A DNA stretch of 64,000 nt. It comes from Hymenopus coronatus. Lineage: Eukaryota > Arthropoda > Insecta > Mantodea > Hymenopodidae. Where the stretch lies: contig CM060893.1 in NCBI GenBank assembly GCA_030762935.1, positions 10,398,001 through 10,462,000 of the forward strand. The letters are read 5' to 3'. The notes under the pieces were generated by a model. The model saw nothing but the letters and a program-made list of their open reading frames with translations. It was not told where the DNA came from and searched no databases. The translations under genes were made by a program, and so were the position numbers. Shown one piece after another: positions 22,063 through 33,330 of this stretch (position 1 is its first letter; each line of letters opens with the position of its first letter).

Positions 22063-22749
22063 TACTCCTAGGACATTATTTTCATACTTAGCATTTTTCA
22101 CTTACTGGTGAGTAAAATGACCAATCTTTTTTTAGGTTACCATTCTCCTTCAATGTTTTTCTTTCCTTTGAGCAGTAAGAGTACATATAAATTTCAACTA
22201 GTAATTATTGTACTACTAGCACTAACAACAGGGTCTTGACTCAGGTTATTGACATAACAAGGAGTGAACTAACGGCTGAATCAGAAATGAATGATGTGCT
22301 TATCCTCTCAAACCCTCTGCTACCAGGTGATTTAAATATATCAAAACCAGCAGCACAGTGTTATGCCCATCAGCGCTCTTAGGCACTTGTTAAATTTAGC
22401 TTACTTTTCTATTTCAGTGTTTAAGGTGCACAAAAATTGTTGATATTTTAGGATTACAGTTTAATTCTGTTAAATGTAGTAAACATAGATTATGGTCAGT
22501 AATTTAGTAAAAGTAATAAAATTGCATTATTTGTTCTATCACGATAATCAGGTTGTCCTAATTCGGTTCAAATTAAAATTCTTAAAGATGTTCTTAATAT
22601 TCCATGCACCAAAAATAAAATATAATGTTCCGATGTCTTAATGGTTGGTTGAGAATAATCACTGTTGCAAGGTAAAATGACTGAGGTTAATAGGTGATAA
22701 ATTGTAAATCTATTAAGGAGATTTTTTCTCTTTTACCAGAAATATTTAC
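22063..22749. other. Intronic stretch, nothing recognised
   Basis: AT-rich sequence without a recognised repeat or coding signature. Confidence 0.4.
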
Positions 22750-23612
22750 CGCTATCATAGAAAGGTTCGAATGAAACCATGCAACATTTTTAAAACTACT
22801 TTTAAAGGCTTTACTTACCAATGTTATTAAAGGAGATGCTGAAAATGGCTACCACTGTTGTCCCCACTTTTTTGGCACCTCTTTAGAAAACTATCCATCA
22901 CTCGTCGCAGTACACTTTGAGAAATGCTGGCAATTTCCTGGCGGAATTTTGATTTAATTCTTCCAGGGAGTGTGGGTACAGCAGCTATATGTTATCATGT
23001 TTCAGTGTGCGCCATGGAAAACATAGCGCAGCTGTTCGGATATTTTTGGGTCTCAATGTTTTTAGAGTCAACGGTTGACGCCCGTACATACTGAATACAA
23101 TTTTGCTCCCTTTTACTCTTAGAGGATTAACAGACAGGGACCACGATTTTGTTTTTTTTAAACAAGACTCTGCAACAACTTATATAGCCAATCTTTTGAT
23201 GAGAACAAGTGAAAGTGTGTTTCAGGTCAGAATTATTAGTAGATATTTTTGGTCCCCCAACCTAACCCCTTGCGATTTCTATATCTGGGGCAACTTAAAA
23301 CATAAAATGCACAAGACAAACCCACACATCCTGGAAGAATTAAAACAAATCTCCACCAAGAAATTGCAGCATTTCTCAGCATGAACTATGGCGAGTGATG
23401 GATAGTTTACTAAAGAGGTGCCAAAAATGTATGGACAATGATAATGGCCAGTTTCAGCATTTCCTTAAATAACATTGGTAAGTAAAGCCTTTAAAAGTAG
23501 TTTTAAAAATGCTGCATGGTTTCATCCACACCTAGGTAGACAGCAACAAGCGCCAAAGGTGCGAACAGGCAAAACACTGTACAGCCGGCTCGGACGTTTT
23601 TGGATCATCCAG
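22750..23612 (+). mobile_element. T1 transposon, copy 2
   Basis: The plus-strand frame at 23103-23384 gives FKQDSATTYIANLLMRTSES, then FWSPNLTPCDFYIWGNLKH and NPHILEELKQ. This is a recognisable second and third catalytic region of a Tc1/mariner-superfamily transposase. The left 180 bases are an inverted copy of the right end, including the 3' coding end of the transposase, so the element folds back on itself. The outermost left bases seen in copy 1 are missing. Confidence 0.72.
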
Positions 23613-23950
23613 TATAATACTTCAGTGAATCTGAACGAACACATTTTCATAAATTGAGTGTCTTAATTTTCTTTATAAATTATGATTTTGTACAAATGTA
23701 TATATGAAATGACGTGTCTAAAATCAATGTATTGATAAACTGGACGAAATAAATATTATATTATTATTATATTATTATATTAATAATCATAAAATGTTAC
23801 AATTTGAATCATACTGTTTTCTGTAAACAAATACGACATATTAAAGAGGAAAATTTGTAGTTTGCCCACCAGCCACAGAACGGCTCTAGTCACATGGTTT
23901 TGTTTAAAATTCCTTTAAACTTAAAAGTGAAACCATTTTAGCAGCCTTAC

Positions 23951-23997
23951 CTTGTTGAATCAGGCAATATGAACTCATTTTCCTGCATTGCATTATC
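23951..23997 (-). CDS. C2H2 zinc-finger gene 1, exon 2 (47-base mini-exon)
   Basis: On the minus strand an acceptor, ttttattgtttcag, is followed by 47 bases and a strong donor, AAG|GTAAGG. The exon starts on a codon boundary and encodes DNAMQENEFILPDST plus AG, the first two bases of an Arg codon that the next exon (13886-15500) completes with A. The exon 1 donor is phase 0, which fits its start. A close paralogue with the same phases lies at 61285-61337. Splicing was inferred by eye and there is no transcript evidence, but phase agreement at both ends and the paralogue make it convincing. Confidence 0.8.
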
Positions 23998-24004
23998 CTG
24001 AAAC

Positions 24005-24892
24005 AATAAAATATGTTTCATCATTTGCACAAAAACTGTTTTAAAGCTTTCCTACCAGTTAGCTTCTCTGTATGACAGTAGCTACAAATGATATCAGCTT
24101 TGACTACAATTACATAAACCCTCATATCACTATTGGGGCAATGCATCTGTGGAAATCCAAAAATCTAGTTCTCTTTTTTTTTTTTAAATATACACAGAAC
24201 ATAAAACATATAGTGCACAAAAAACCAACATACCATTGTTGAAATATTTATTTTTAATCCTAGTTAATTACTTTTTGATGTAGTATGGAATGTTCCTTGG
24301 ACTCTATATATAATTGTATTGATAGCAAATTTTTAACTTGAATTTAGCATACAAACAAAAGGAAATTTTATTTAAATTAAGAGAAGACAATTTTTGTTGC
24401 ATACATATCAGTTTATTAACTTTTTCAATATCAAGGAAAATAATTAATTTCAGCTGGACTTTCAATATTTCAAATATGTTAAAAACTTGGTCAACCTTTA
24501 AAAACAAATTTTGCTCCACTTGTTAAATAACAGAACAGACCAATCAGCTGAGGATGAGGGGGATATTCCCATGAAACATGTTCTGTTGTTTAACAAGTAT
24601 GTGAAGCAAAAGGATTTTTAACCCTTGTCAGAATTATTTTGATACATATGCTGTTTTTCCTCTAATTCTTAAACCATCTTCATATCCCTTTTGGAGGCAC
24701 CATAGCCAAAGCAGTTTGAATGTTCGTGAATGCTAATGTCAGAGGTAAAGGATTGGCCATCTATTTAAAGCCAAACAAAGCGAGTTCAAATCCCAGCAAC
24801 TGCAGTCAAATGTGCCTATGATAAACAGGGAGGGCCCAAGTAAAATAATCAGTGTGTGGCACACCTGAATACTGACAGGTTCACGAGGGGTG
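24005..24892. other. Intron 1 of zinc-finger gene 1
   Basis: AT-rich sequence. A weak tRNA-like B box (gagttcaaatcccagcaact near 24781) hints at an old SINE. Otherwise nothing was recognised. Confidence 0.4.
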
Positions 24893-25500
24893 TTCAATAA
24901 ATCCTTAGAAAACCCAAAATATTACACTCATAGCATTGAACAAAGTTTGTATTTAGTAATCCTCAACTCATACTAGATGGCAGTTAAAGTTTCAGCTATA
25001 TCCATCACATGGTTTCGTTGCCATAGGCAATTGAATCAACAATCTTGTGTTTCTTTAGAAAGATAGAAAAAACAAGTTTTGTTCAGTGATTCTATTTATA
25101 AGGCTTAACACCGAAAAGAATAAAAGCTGAGTCGGATGAAGTTCAGGGCACATCTGCTCCTGCATTTGCAACAATTTACAATTGCAAAAATAAATTTAAA
25201 TGAGGTTGTACATCCACAAATGATAAAACATAGTTCCGGACATCCAGTAAAAGTGACTTCTTCCGAAATTATTGACAAAATCCAAGATATGGTTTTGAGT
25301 GATCAATGAATTAAAGTTTGTGAAATTATAGAGGCCACAGGCATATCACAAGGTACAGTGATATTTTGCACCAAAAATTAGGTCTGACAATTGTCTTGGC
25401 AAGATGGGTGCCACATTTGCTCTCAATGGAGAATGATTACAAAATAAACTATAATTCTGCAAGGAAAATCCTAGTGCTACATTATTTAAGAAGTTGCCAG
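24893..25500 (+). pseudogene. Decayed mariner in intron 1
   Basis: The left end acgaggggtgttcaataaat resembles a mariner terminal repeat. Broken frames give GLTPKRIKAESDEVQGTSAP, then ATGISQGTV and ARWVPHLLSMEN, which follow the N-terminal DNA-binding region of mariner transposases. The catalytic part and the right end are missing or unrecognisable. Confidence 0.65.
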
Positions 25501-25927
25501 GTAGTCTGGGTCTGTGAAGCCCAACAAGCCCGTTAAAATGCCCTGAGAAGAGGCGATTGCTACTCCAAATGAAGCATAAGTGCGAGTAGACTTTTAGTTC
25601 AAGTTTAGCGTGTATGCGAAGATGAATTTATGCTTCAGGAGAAAAATATTTTTTTGGAAAATTTTGTCCAAGATTAACGAACTTTGAGATCCTAATGGAC
25701 AAAAATCTGATCACCAAATTTGTAGAACCATCGTCAAGTGCCTAAGAGACAAACATAACCATCAGAGGAGAGCCAACCAGTTGAATCAGCTGACGATGAG
25801 GAAGTGATTCCTTGAAAATTGTTCTGAGGTAATTAACTAATTTAATGAAATTGTATATTTGCAACCGCTTCTGAATTATAATAGTTAATCTTTTCAATAT
25901 GTCTTCTGATTCCAAAATGATTCTTAC

Positions 25928-26254
25928 CTCTGTTTGAGATTCTTCATCCTTAAGCTGAACCTCTTCTGATTCAGATTTCAGCTCGGCTGATATTCTTTCT
26001 AAACCAACAGGTTCTTCTTTGATCTCAATTTTGGTGCCTATTTCATGATCATCCCCAGTTACATTGGAGTCAGACTTCAGTATGAAATGAAAAGCAAAAG
26101 AGTCTGGCTCACACTTTATATTCATATCTGAACCTTGAGTCACTTCAAACCCGTACTTTAGTTTGGTGGGTCTTTTTTCAAGCAAACAAGATTCTTGTTT
26201 GATTTCCTTTTTAGTGTTTATTTCATGTATGTCAATATCAGTCTCAGACTCCAT
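25928..26254 (-). CDS. C2H2 zinc-finger gene 1, exon 1
   Basis: The ATG at 26254 has A at -3 and G at +4. Its 109 codons are followed by a strong donor, GAG|GTAAGA, so the exon ends in phase 0. The open frame runs on past the donor to 25742, but that part is intron and differs in character. The protein segment is acidic. It has five psi-K-x-E sites typical of SUMO attachment: IKQE (18-21), IKCE (46-49), IKEE (78-81), LKSE (92-95) and LKDE (101-104). Residues 10-33 and 70-93 are an internal duplication (HEINTKKEIK against HEIGTKIEIK). Insect zinc-finger proteins often start with such IKEEP or IKCEP regions. Joined to exons 2 and 3 it gives 662 residues with no frame break. Confidence 0.8.
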
Positions 26255-26629
26255 TATAACAAAAGAACTGATTGATTGTTACCCTTAGAGATCCAATTAC
26301 ATTTCAGTTGACCTTTTTCTTCAAATAATCTTCAGTTTCTCTTCTGAGCTCCATCAGTCACCCACATGTTGTCATAGTAATTTAGAAAACCTGAAGAGAA
26401 AGAAGCCTGTATCAATAACTTTAAATATTTTTTACGACACATAAGTAGATAAAATGCAGCATGTGGCACGCAAAACTGGCCCGTCATTATATTATGGTAT
26501 ATTGTGTTATTTACAATTATTTCTTTACATTTGCATGTTGCAATTTTGACAACAATTAAATTAACTACCTTCCTACCAGGTGATGGCATGTTGATACACG
26601 TGACCATCATGTGCAGCCAGCTGCAGTCA
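26255..26629. other. Upstream region of zinc-finger gene 1
   Basis: This should hold the 5' untranslated region or promoter of the minus-strand gene. No clear TATA box or other core promoter motif can be asserted. Confidence 0.35.
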
Positions 26630-26637
26630 CAGTCAGT

Positions 26638-26926
26638 AAAATAAATGGCGTCTTATTTAAGGATGCTCTTTAACTGCTGTGGTTCTCAACGTCCCATTCT
26701 ATATTGGGTGTGAAAGACCGCTTAATTTTACTCAGAGGCCTCTCTATCAGGCTTGAGGATCTTTTACGTGCCATAAATCTACAACACAGGACCAATGGCT
26801 TTACTTCCCTTCCAAAGAAAGCCATGTTAAGGATTTTTACACCCGAAAAAATCCATCGTCCTCTGCCAGGTTTGAACCCACGACCTTGGTTTAGCATGGT
26901 AACCATTACACCACGGAGGGCGACCC
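26638..26926 (-). mobile_element. SINE family A, copy 6
   Basis: A near-complete minus-strand copy about 400 bases upstream of exon 1. Flanking bases cagtcagt occur at 26630-26637 and 26927-26934 as target duplication. Confidence 0.88.
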
Positions 26927-27004
26927 CAGTCAGTGAAACTTGTTGAAAACAGTTGAGAAAAGGCATCATTATGTGAAGCTGGGTGTGAGTGTGTGATAAT
27001 GACA

Positions 27005-27345
27005 TATTCGGTACCGAGCGTATTGCCACCGTAGAAGCGTTCATTTGTACTGAATCTTATGTGAAAACAAATAATTTGTTTTGGGAGAAATTTCCAGGTT
27101 GTGCTAGCAAAAAGCACCATATAGGAATTGATCGCAAAATGGTGGCATACAGTATCGGTTCAAAATGCTCCCAGATGCAGACCACCATCTGTCTGCACAC
27201 CTGAATTACAGAGGCAGATGCAGGAGATATTGACAAAAAATCCTGGTAAGTCAACCAGGAGATTGAGTCAACAGGTTCATGTGAATGAGAGAATTGCAGA
27301 CATATTTTAAGGGCCTGAAGTTAAAACTGTACCAAGTGTGTAAGA
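27005..27345 (+). pseudogene. T3 transposase relic, N-terminal part
   Basis: Frame-broken translation gives ERIATVEAFICTESYVKTNN, then FWEKFPGC, VQNAPRCRPPSVCTPE and STRRLSQQVHVNE. This is the DNA-binding N-terminus of a Tc1/mariner-superfamily transposase whose other parts are seen at 40822-41345 and on the minus strand at 55380-56790. No catalytic part remains. Confidence 0.6.
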
Positions 27346-27993
27346 ACTGAAGGAGCCTTACCTGCAGAGGAAGGTGCATTTCGTTCATGGCTGTAGAGAA
27401 AGGTTGCCAGTGGTGTCTTGCACCCACTAAGGCTCATCTTTGATATACAACAACTTTGGTGTTTTCAACAATATTTTCAATAATTACCCATTTTCTGGTT
27501 GTTGCAACTATTTTGTCATGTGGTTCTCTGTTAAACAATGATTTTGTTATGTATGATTAATTTATTAACAAATCGCAGTATTGCCTGTTGCTAGTATCTG
27601 GCCACATTACATTAGGCATTATGTTTTGGGGAACTTAGGTACATATGTCTTTGTAATAGTAAATGTTATGGATATGTAGTTTCTGTTTGTTTTAACTTTT
27701 TTGTCAAGTGGATTTTGCTATACAATGATTTCAGCATTTATCATTAAATTGTTATATTTGTCAAAAGCTATATGATTGGGCACACACTGCTGCTGAATGA
27801 GGTACAGGTAATTATGCAGAAAATGGGCTGCTCAAAAAATCAAATGAAACTAAATGCCATCAATGGATCTTGTATTTGTGATGAGGATTTCAAAGCTTTT
27901 ATTTGACAGTCAAGCCTGATCATTTTATTCTAGATAAATTCATTTGCATATCTGCCTATATGACAGATATTTACCAAATAATTATATATAAAC
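27346..27993. other. Intergenic stretch, nothing recognised
   Basis: AT-rich sequence. It may include a decayed end of the T3 element. Confidence 0.4.
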
Positions 27994-28437
27994 AAGTATT
28001 ATATAAATAATAAATGGTTTTATAATGTTCAGAAACATACTTCTCCGCCAACTACTACCACAATACCAAATTGGAAACATAAATTTATATACACACTAAC
28101 CTTATCAGATTCGAACCTAACCATGCGCTAAATTTGAAAACCACAGGATTATGTGGTTTCGCCTACAGAAAGAGATAAAATAAATAAATCAAAATAAAAA
28201 AAACTCACAGAAACATTATCCTCCACCAATTAATTATAACCACACTAACCAGTGAAGTATTCCTATGGGTTCCCACGACTCATTAAACCTGCCAAGAGTA
28301 ACATACAATGTTCTTGCATACCAATAGTTGCAGAGCCTTTTGCTAGGTACGAAACCAAACTTTTTCATTATAAATCCAGTTTTTATGTAAGTATTTCAGC
28401 ATATACACATTATAAAACCATTTATTATTCATATATG
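27994..28437. mobile_element. MITE-like element T4, copy 2
   Basis: Inverted ends built on ataataaatggttttataat (29 bases with one mismatch) bound 444 bases that match the copy at 4-418 in reverse orientation. It is non-coding. Confidence 0.65.
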
Positions 28438-28458
28438 TAAAATACATTAGTATACAAA

Positions 28459-28965
28459 AATATCCCTTAGCTACACTGTGTGGCTTAGGGCCCTAAACGT
28501 GTATAAGACCAGTAACTATATAGAAGCTCTAATGACAGATAACAGAAGTACCTACATATTCAAATAATGCCAAGTGGTATAACCAAAGTATAGTAATATT
28601 CTGAGTGAAATTGGCATGCGGAGAAGTTATGTTTTTAGTTCTTTACTTGATTGTGATTCTGGTGCCCCTGACTTGTCAATTTGTTTTTCAATACCATTTT
28701 TAAAATACTCTTTGTTAATGCCTAGTAACGCCCTCCTGAGGTTAGTTTACAGTAGATACATGCTGGTTGTATAATTTATATTCCCTCGGTTGCACCCTGT
28801 CGTCGCTACGACTTATAAACAAATATCCCTCTGCTATACTTTGCGGCTTGGGGCCCCAAAAGCTTATAAACAGACCAGTAAAGAACTAAAGAGCAACTCT
28901 GGCTAACAAATCTACCAAACCTATCCACTTAGTGAAGCAATGTCAAGTGATGTAACCAACGTGTA
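28459..28965. repeat. Diverged direct repeat, two units
   Basis: Two segments, about 28459-28600 and 28822-28965, share the order aaatatccct, gcggcttggggcccc (or tgtggcttagggccct), gaccagta and a final aagtggtataacca-like stretch. It is an old local duplication of unknown type. Confidence 0.5.
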
Positions 28966-29419
28966 TAAATAAGAAAATAATAAGAACAAATGCTTCTACA
29001 ATACCAAATCCTATTCATAGGCAGCGAAGAAAAAACCGAATAACTGACAACTCAAGACAAGCAATGTATAACATCCACTTTAGATTACAATAATATCATC
29101 TAGAGCCTTCAATACCTTGTAATTTGTTAACGATTTTCCAAACTTATTCCTTAAAATCAATGTTTGTGTTTAAAATCCTTTCGTATTATGTTACTGTTGT
29201 TGATGGAGAATAGTTATTAACGCGTTGTCCGGGACCGAACTGCCCCAGTCACAGAGTGCAAATGCCTTTGGCCTTTGGCTGAAGCACGTTTTGCGACCAA
29301 CCGCCATCTTGTAATTCTATTCATAGACACCATATACATCTGCCAAAATAATTGTTTTTCAAGTTTTTGAAGTAAAAAACAATAGAAGGGAAGAGATCTC
29401 TAGTCGAGGAATATTTAAT
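28966..29419. other. Intergenic stretch, nothing recognised
   Basis: No recognised coding or repeat signature. Confidence 0.4.
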
Positions 29420-29514
29420 AAAATGAAATGGCGTTTTATTTATGAACGCTCTTTAACTGCTGTGGTTCTCAGCATCCCATTCTACATTGGGCGTGAAAGA
29501 CCACTTAATTTTGG
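29420..29514 (-). mobile_element. SINE family A, copy 7 (3' fragment)
   Basis: Only the last 95 bases of the family (ctttaactgctgtggttctc to gaaagaccacttaattttg on the plus strand) remain, so this is a 5'-truncated minus-strand insertion. Confidence 0.75.
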
Positions 29515-29677
29515 TCATACATTCACGTTGCATTGGTAATATTTGCACCGAGCACTACTAAGTTTCCCGGGCACATCTAACAACCATTCCTTTAATTGTT
29601 CATTATTTAACCACTCATTTTCTAATGTTGGGTAATGTGCCAATGTGTGTGTATTTAATACTAATAAATAATAGTAA

Positions 29678-29678
29678 T

Positions 29679-29717
<39 letters not shown>

Positions 29718-30171
29718 GATTCGTTAAATTATAAGATCACCCCTCTGGCGGTCTCTCACCACTGCGCAAGAGAACGGAGAGTCACCGGGAAAGTGCTGCC
29801 AGCAAAGTCGCAGTAAAATCCTTACTTTAAGGTAAATGACAGAAATGTTGACTTTCTGCTCGCAAACACACAACATATCTTGCAAAAAATGTCTCGCTCA
29901 TTTGCCTAGTTTAGCAACAGGACTCCTTGTGGTTTCTTGCATTATGTTGTCACTAAGTTCCTGTACATAACACGATTCCTGCTGCTGAGCTTATGTAAGT
30001 GAACGCGAACATTTTTACTTGAAATGCTGCCCGTTTGAGAACAGAAGGTGTTCAGCATTTAATTTAAGGTAAGGACTTCAGTGTGCCTTCCGGTAGCACT
30101 TTCCCGGCAACTCTCGGTTCTCTCCCGCAGTGGAGGCCGCGAGAGGGGTTACCTTATAATTTAATGACCAT

Positions 30172-30221
<50 letters not shown>

Positions 30222-30222
30222 T
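29678..30222. mobile_element. Foldback element bordered by (AAT)n tracts
   Basis: Two inverted arms of about 120 bases lie at about 29717-29840 and 30050-30172. They share ttaaattataag, cgggaaagtgct and a ctctc-rich core. A short unique loop separates them. AAT/TAA microsatellites lie directly outside both arms (29678-29716 and 30173-30222). It is a non-coding foldback or MITE. The target may have been a microsatellite, or the tracts may belong to the element ends. Confidence 0.65.
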
Positions 30223-30529
30223 ACAACAACCACCATCAGTAAATCTTACAGTTTAGGGACAAAACACCAGCAGTTTCCAAAGCAAGTGTGAAAGTTAAAG
30301 GAGGGGATATATAACTGAAATTAAATGTATAATAAAATTCTATTTATTTGTATACTGAAGTGTTGATTTGTTCACTGACATCGGAAGCTGAAAATTGAAA
30401 TTTAACCTGTTATAAAGTGAACCTGTTGAATTTGATATGTCACAATATTGAGAAAAATAAAATACCAATTATGTCAAGAACGGAAAGCTTTATTGGAGGA
30501 AGAAAAAAAAAACAACAAAAAGCACTGAA

Positions 30530-30530
<1 letters not shown>
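30223..30530. other. Intergenic stretch, nothing recognised
   Basis: AT-rich sequence without a recognised family. Confidence 0.4.
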
Positions 30531-30576
<46 letters not shown>

Positions 30577-30725
30577 AACACATATGGACCTTTTTCTGAC
30601 AATTCTTCTTTTGGATTCAGGGGTCCCAAAACATGTATTTCCAATGAAATATTGATATCAAATTTTTGGGTGCAATACAATACATTCTCCATACACTATG
30701 TACATAATACATGTAGAGAAAGTAA
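30531..30725 (+). repeat. (GA)n tract and R1 3' fragment
   Basis: A GA microsatellite (about 30533-30574) is followed by acatatggacctttttctga and the standard R1 3' end (aaatttttgggtgcaataca to gtagagaaagtaac). In other copies CA repeats occupy the place of the GA tract. Confidence 0.7.
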
Positions 30726-30830
30726 CAAATGCCAGGACCAAAGATTGTATCAAGAACAGCAGTTTCCATGTTATACATTTACATCATGAATATTCTATAC
30801 AGTGCATTTTTGCAAAACAAGGATATAATA

Positions 30831-32166
30831 CGAGGGCCGTTCAGAAAGTAACCTCCGATCGGTCACAGTGCGGGTAGTGGGGGGAGTAGCGACGCCATCT
30901 GTGCATTCACGCACTCAGCAGGTCAGTCGGCATCAAGCCGTGGTCGAGTGAAAGTCGTATCTGCGCTAGTTTAGTATTTGTGGCCGTTTGAAATGTGTAC
31001 TGCAATAGAAAACCCCGCCAAATGTGAAGTGCGTGCTGTTATAAGGTTTTTTACAGCCAAAGGATATTCTGCAGCAGCTATTCATCGTGAGCTTTGTGCC
31101 GTGTACGGACCAAGAGTTATGAGTGAAGGAGTGGTCCGTGAATGGGTACGTTTATTTAAAAGTGGACGAGAAAACGTTCATGATGAAGAGAGGAGTGGTA
31201 GACCATCATTGGTCACGGACGAACTCGTTCAGACAGTTGATGCAAAAGTTCGTGAAAACCGACGTTTCACAATGTCGGAGTTGTCTACTGATTTTCCACA
31301 GATTTCTAAGACTCTCTTGTACGAGATAGTGACAGCAAGATTGGGTTACCGTAAGTTCTGTGCACGATGGGTGCCCAAAATTCTTACCGACCACCACAAA
31401 ACTCAAAGAATGGCCTCTGCATTAGACTTTCTGTCACGTTATGAGGCCGAAGGTGAACCATTGTTAAACAGAATCGTGACCGGGGACGAAACCTGGATTA
31501 AGTACGTGAACCCTGAGGCAAAAGAACAATCAAAGATGTGGGCACATTCAAATTCGCCTACCAAACCAATAAAAGCCCGGCAAGATTTTTCTACCCGAAA
31601 ATTGATGGCAACGGTGTTTTGGGATGCAAAAGGGGTGTTGTTGGTTGAATTCATGGAACGTGGGACGACCATTAATCAAGACGCGTACTGTGAAACACTA
31701 AAACAATTACGACGGGCTATACAGAACAAACGCCGTGGTATGCTGACTTCCGGTATCGTTTTTTTTGCACGATAACGCCCGTCCTCACTCTGTTCGCAGA
31801 ACAACAGCCCTTCTTGAGTCCTTCAAGTGGGACGTTGTCAACCATCCACCTTACAGCCCAGATCTGGCGCCAAGCGATTATCACCTCTTCATGCATATGA
31901 AGAAATGGCTCGGGTCCCAGCGGTTTGATGACGACGAAGAGCTCAAAGATGCGGTCACAGGCTAGCTCCAGGCACAAGCGGGTGATTTTTATGCAGAAGG
32001 AATTTCAAAGCTTGTGAACAGATACGATAAGTGCCTCAATCGTTATGGAAACTATGTAGAAAAATAGTGCAAAGATGTAGTTGTAAGATGTATATATTAA
32101 AATATTTTTATTTAATTTGGTGAATTTCTTGCAATCAACCGGAGGCTACTTTCTGAACGGCCCTCG
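30831..32166 (+). mobile_element. Full-length mariner, second lineage
   Basis: Terminal inverted repeats begin cgagggccgttcagaaagta at both ends (20 identical bases, then two mismatches in the next nine). TA target duplications flank it at 30829-30830 and 32167-32168. At 1336 bases it is full length. Its ends differ from those of the element at 6370-7681, so it belongs to a different mariner lineage. Confidence 0.95.
30978..32067 (+). pseudogene. Mariner transposase, frameshift plus nonsense
   Basis: The frame opens at 30978 and shows the N-terminal DNA-binding region (EVRAVIRFFTAKGYSAAAIH) and the first catalytic block VTGDETWI. It breaks at a run of eight T (31759-31766), where one extra T shifts the frame just before HDNARPH, the second block. 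The third block, YSPDLAPSDYHLF, follows with 34 residues between the two Asp. A TAG stop at 31963-31965 then interrupts the C-terminus, which continues to NYVEK and a stop at 32065-32067. The damage is light, as for a fairly young dead copy. Confidence 0.92.
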
Positions 32167-32249
32167 TAAAATTCTCATTATGCACACCACTTCTGGCAGA
32201 TCTTCAAATATTTCTTTTGAATAATTTCAGGTAATTTCTCCACAAGTCT

Positions 32250-33330
32250 TATTTGAGTATACACTGACCATTGTTTTTACAAGGCATTTCTTTGTAAAAA
32301 GTGAAAAACTTTTGAATGAATAAGACCCAAACCAGCAATACCCAGGAAATTCCCATACCATACCATTGGTATGTACTGGGACATTAAGTTTCAGTCATTT
32401 TGGCCAGTCTTTTCTCCCAGCAGCAGTTGTACCACATGCATATATTTTCCTATCCAAAAGTAATTTCATTTGTCGCCTTGAAGTAAAAAAATTATCAATT
32501 ATATATGATAACACGTGTATTTTTCACACATGTGTAAAACAATCTGTTCCCCAAATAAAAGATCACAGTTCCTTGTCTTTTCCCCCCCAGATAGATTTTT
32601 ACATTCCACCTTTATCCCCCATTTTGTTAGTTTAGCAGGCATATATTGTTTTAGAAGGAAGTGTCTTTTGAAGCCTATCATCGCTTCATCAACAGAAAGT
32701 CAATGACTTGGTTTGTAGACATTCACAAATTTTTTGTTTATGTCTAAATCAGGTCTTACTTTATACAGATAATTGTAAGAATTCACCCCTAATCGTGGCC
32801 TTGCAGATTTGTCATTCAGGTGAAGGTATTGTGATATCTTTTGTAAGCAGAGCAACATCATTGCTGGTTTTACAATTAGATAAAATCATCCCCCAAAAAG
32901 TATTCTCTGGTTTCAGGTAAATCCACCATTCCCATTTTGGATCTGATTTTTAGCTTGAATCTGAGGTGCATATCTGTTAGTTTTCTCTGTGATTTTTCCG
33001 CAAAAATTGGAATCTATAAAAAGCTCAAAATAATCTATTTCTGGAGTTTGTGAAGGAATAGAATGATTTGCACTCTTAGAGGAGGTAAATGTTTATAAAT
33101 TATTGAAAGTCATATTGGAGTTCCGCTGTGCTGGTACTCCTTTAGTTTTAGTTTGCCTTTCATTAGTTTCAGCCCAGTGTTTGGACACTTTCACTGTCAC
33201 TTTGTTCCTTATCAATTTCTTTGTCTTCATTTTTGGCATTTCTGTCTGTATTTTCAGCATTACGAATTTCATTTTCTCCTCCTAGTTTCCATTCCATATT
33301 CTATGTATACTTTTTCTAGCAGGCATGTAC
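32250..33330 (-). pseudogene. piggyBac transposase relic
   Basis: Minus-strand frames in order give VRPDLDINKKFVNVYKPSH, then LSVDEAMIGFKRHFLLKQYM, PAKLTKWGIKVE and DNFFTSRRQMKLLLDRKIYA with CGTTAAGRKDWPK. These are the conserved catalytic-core blocks of piggyBac transposases (SVDEAM, KWGIK and DNFFTS are hallmarks). Stops and shifts break the frame, so it is dead. No TTAA ends were located, but it could belong to the same lineage as the four TTAA-bounded short elements in this window. Confidence 0.8.

Noticed and set aside
25742..25927. Continuation of the exon 1 open frame to 25742
   Set aside because: A strong donor (GAG|GTAAGA) at 25928, the change in composition and the in-phase downstream mini-exon indicate that these codons are intronic.
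30417..30692. Frames through the GA tract encoding Arg-Glu or Ser-Leu repeats
   Set aside because: They are simple translations of a dinucleotide repeat next to an R1 end.
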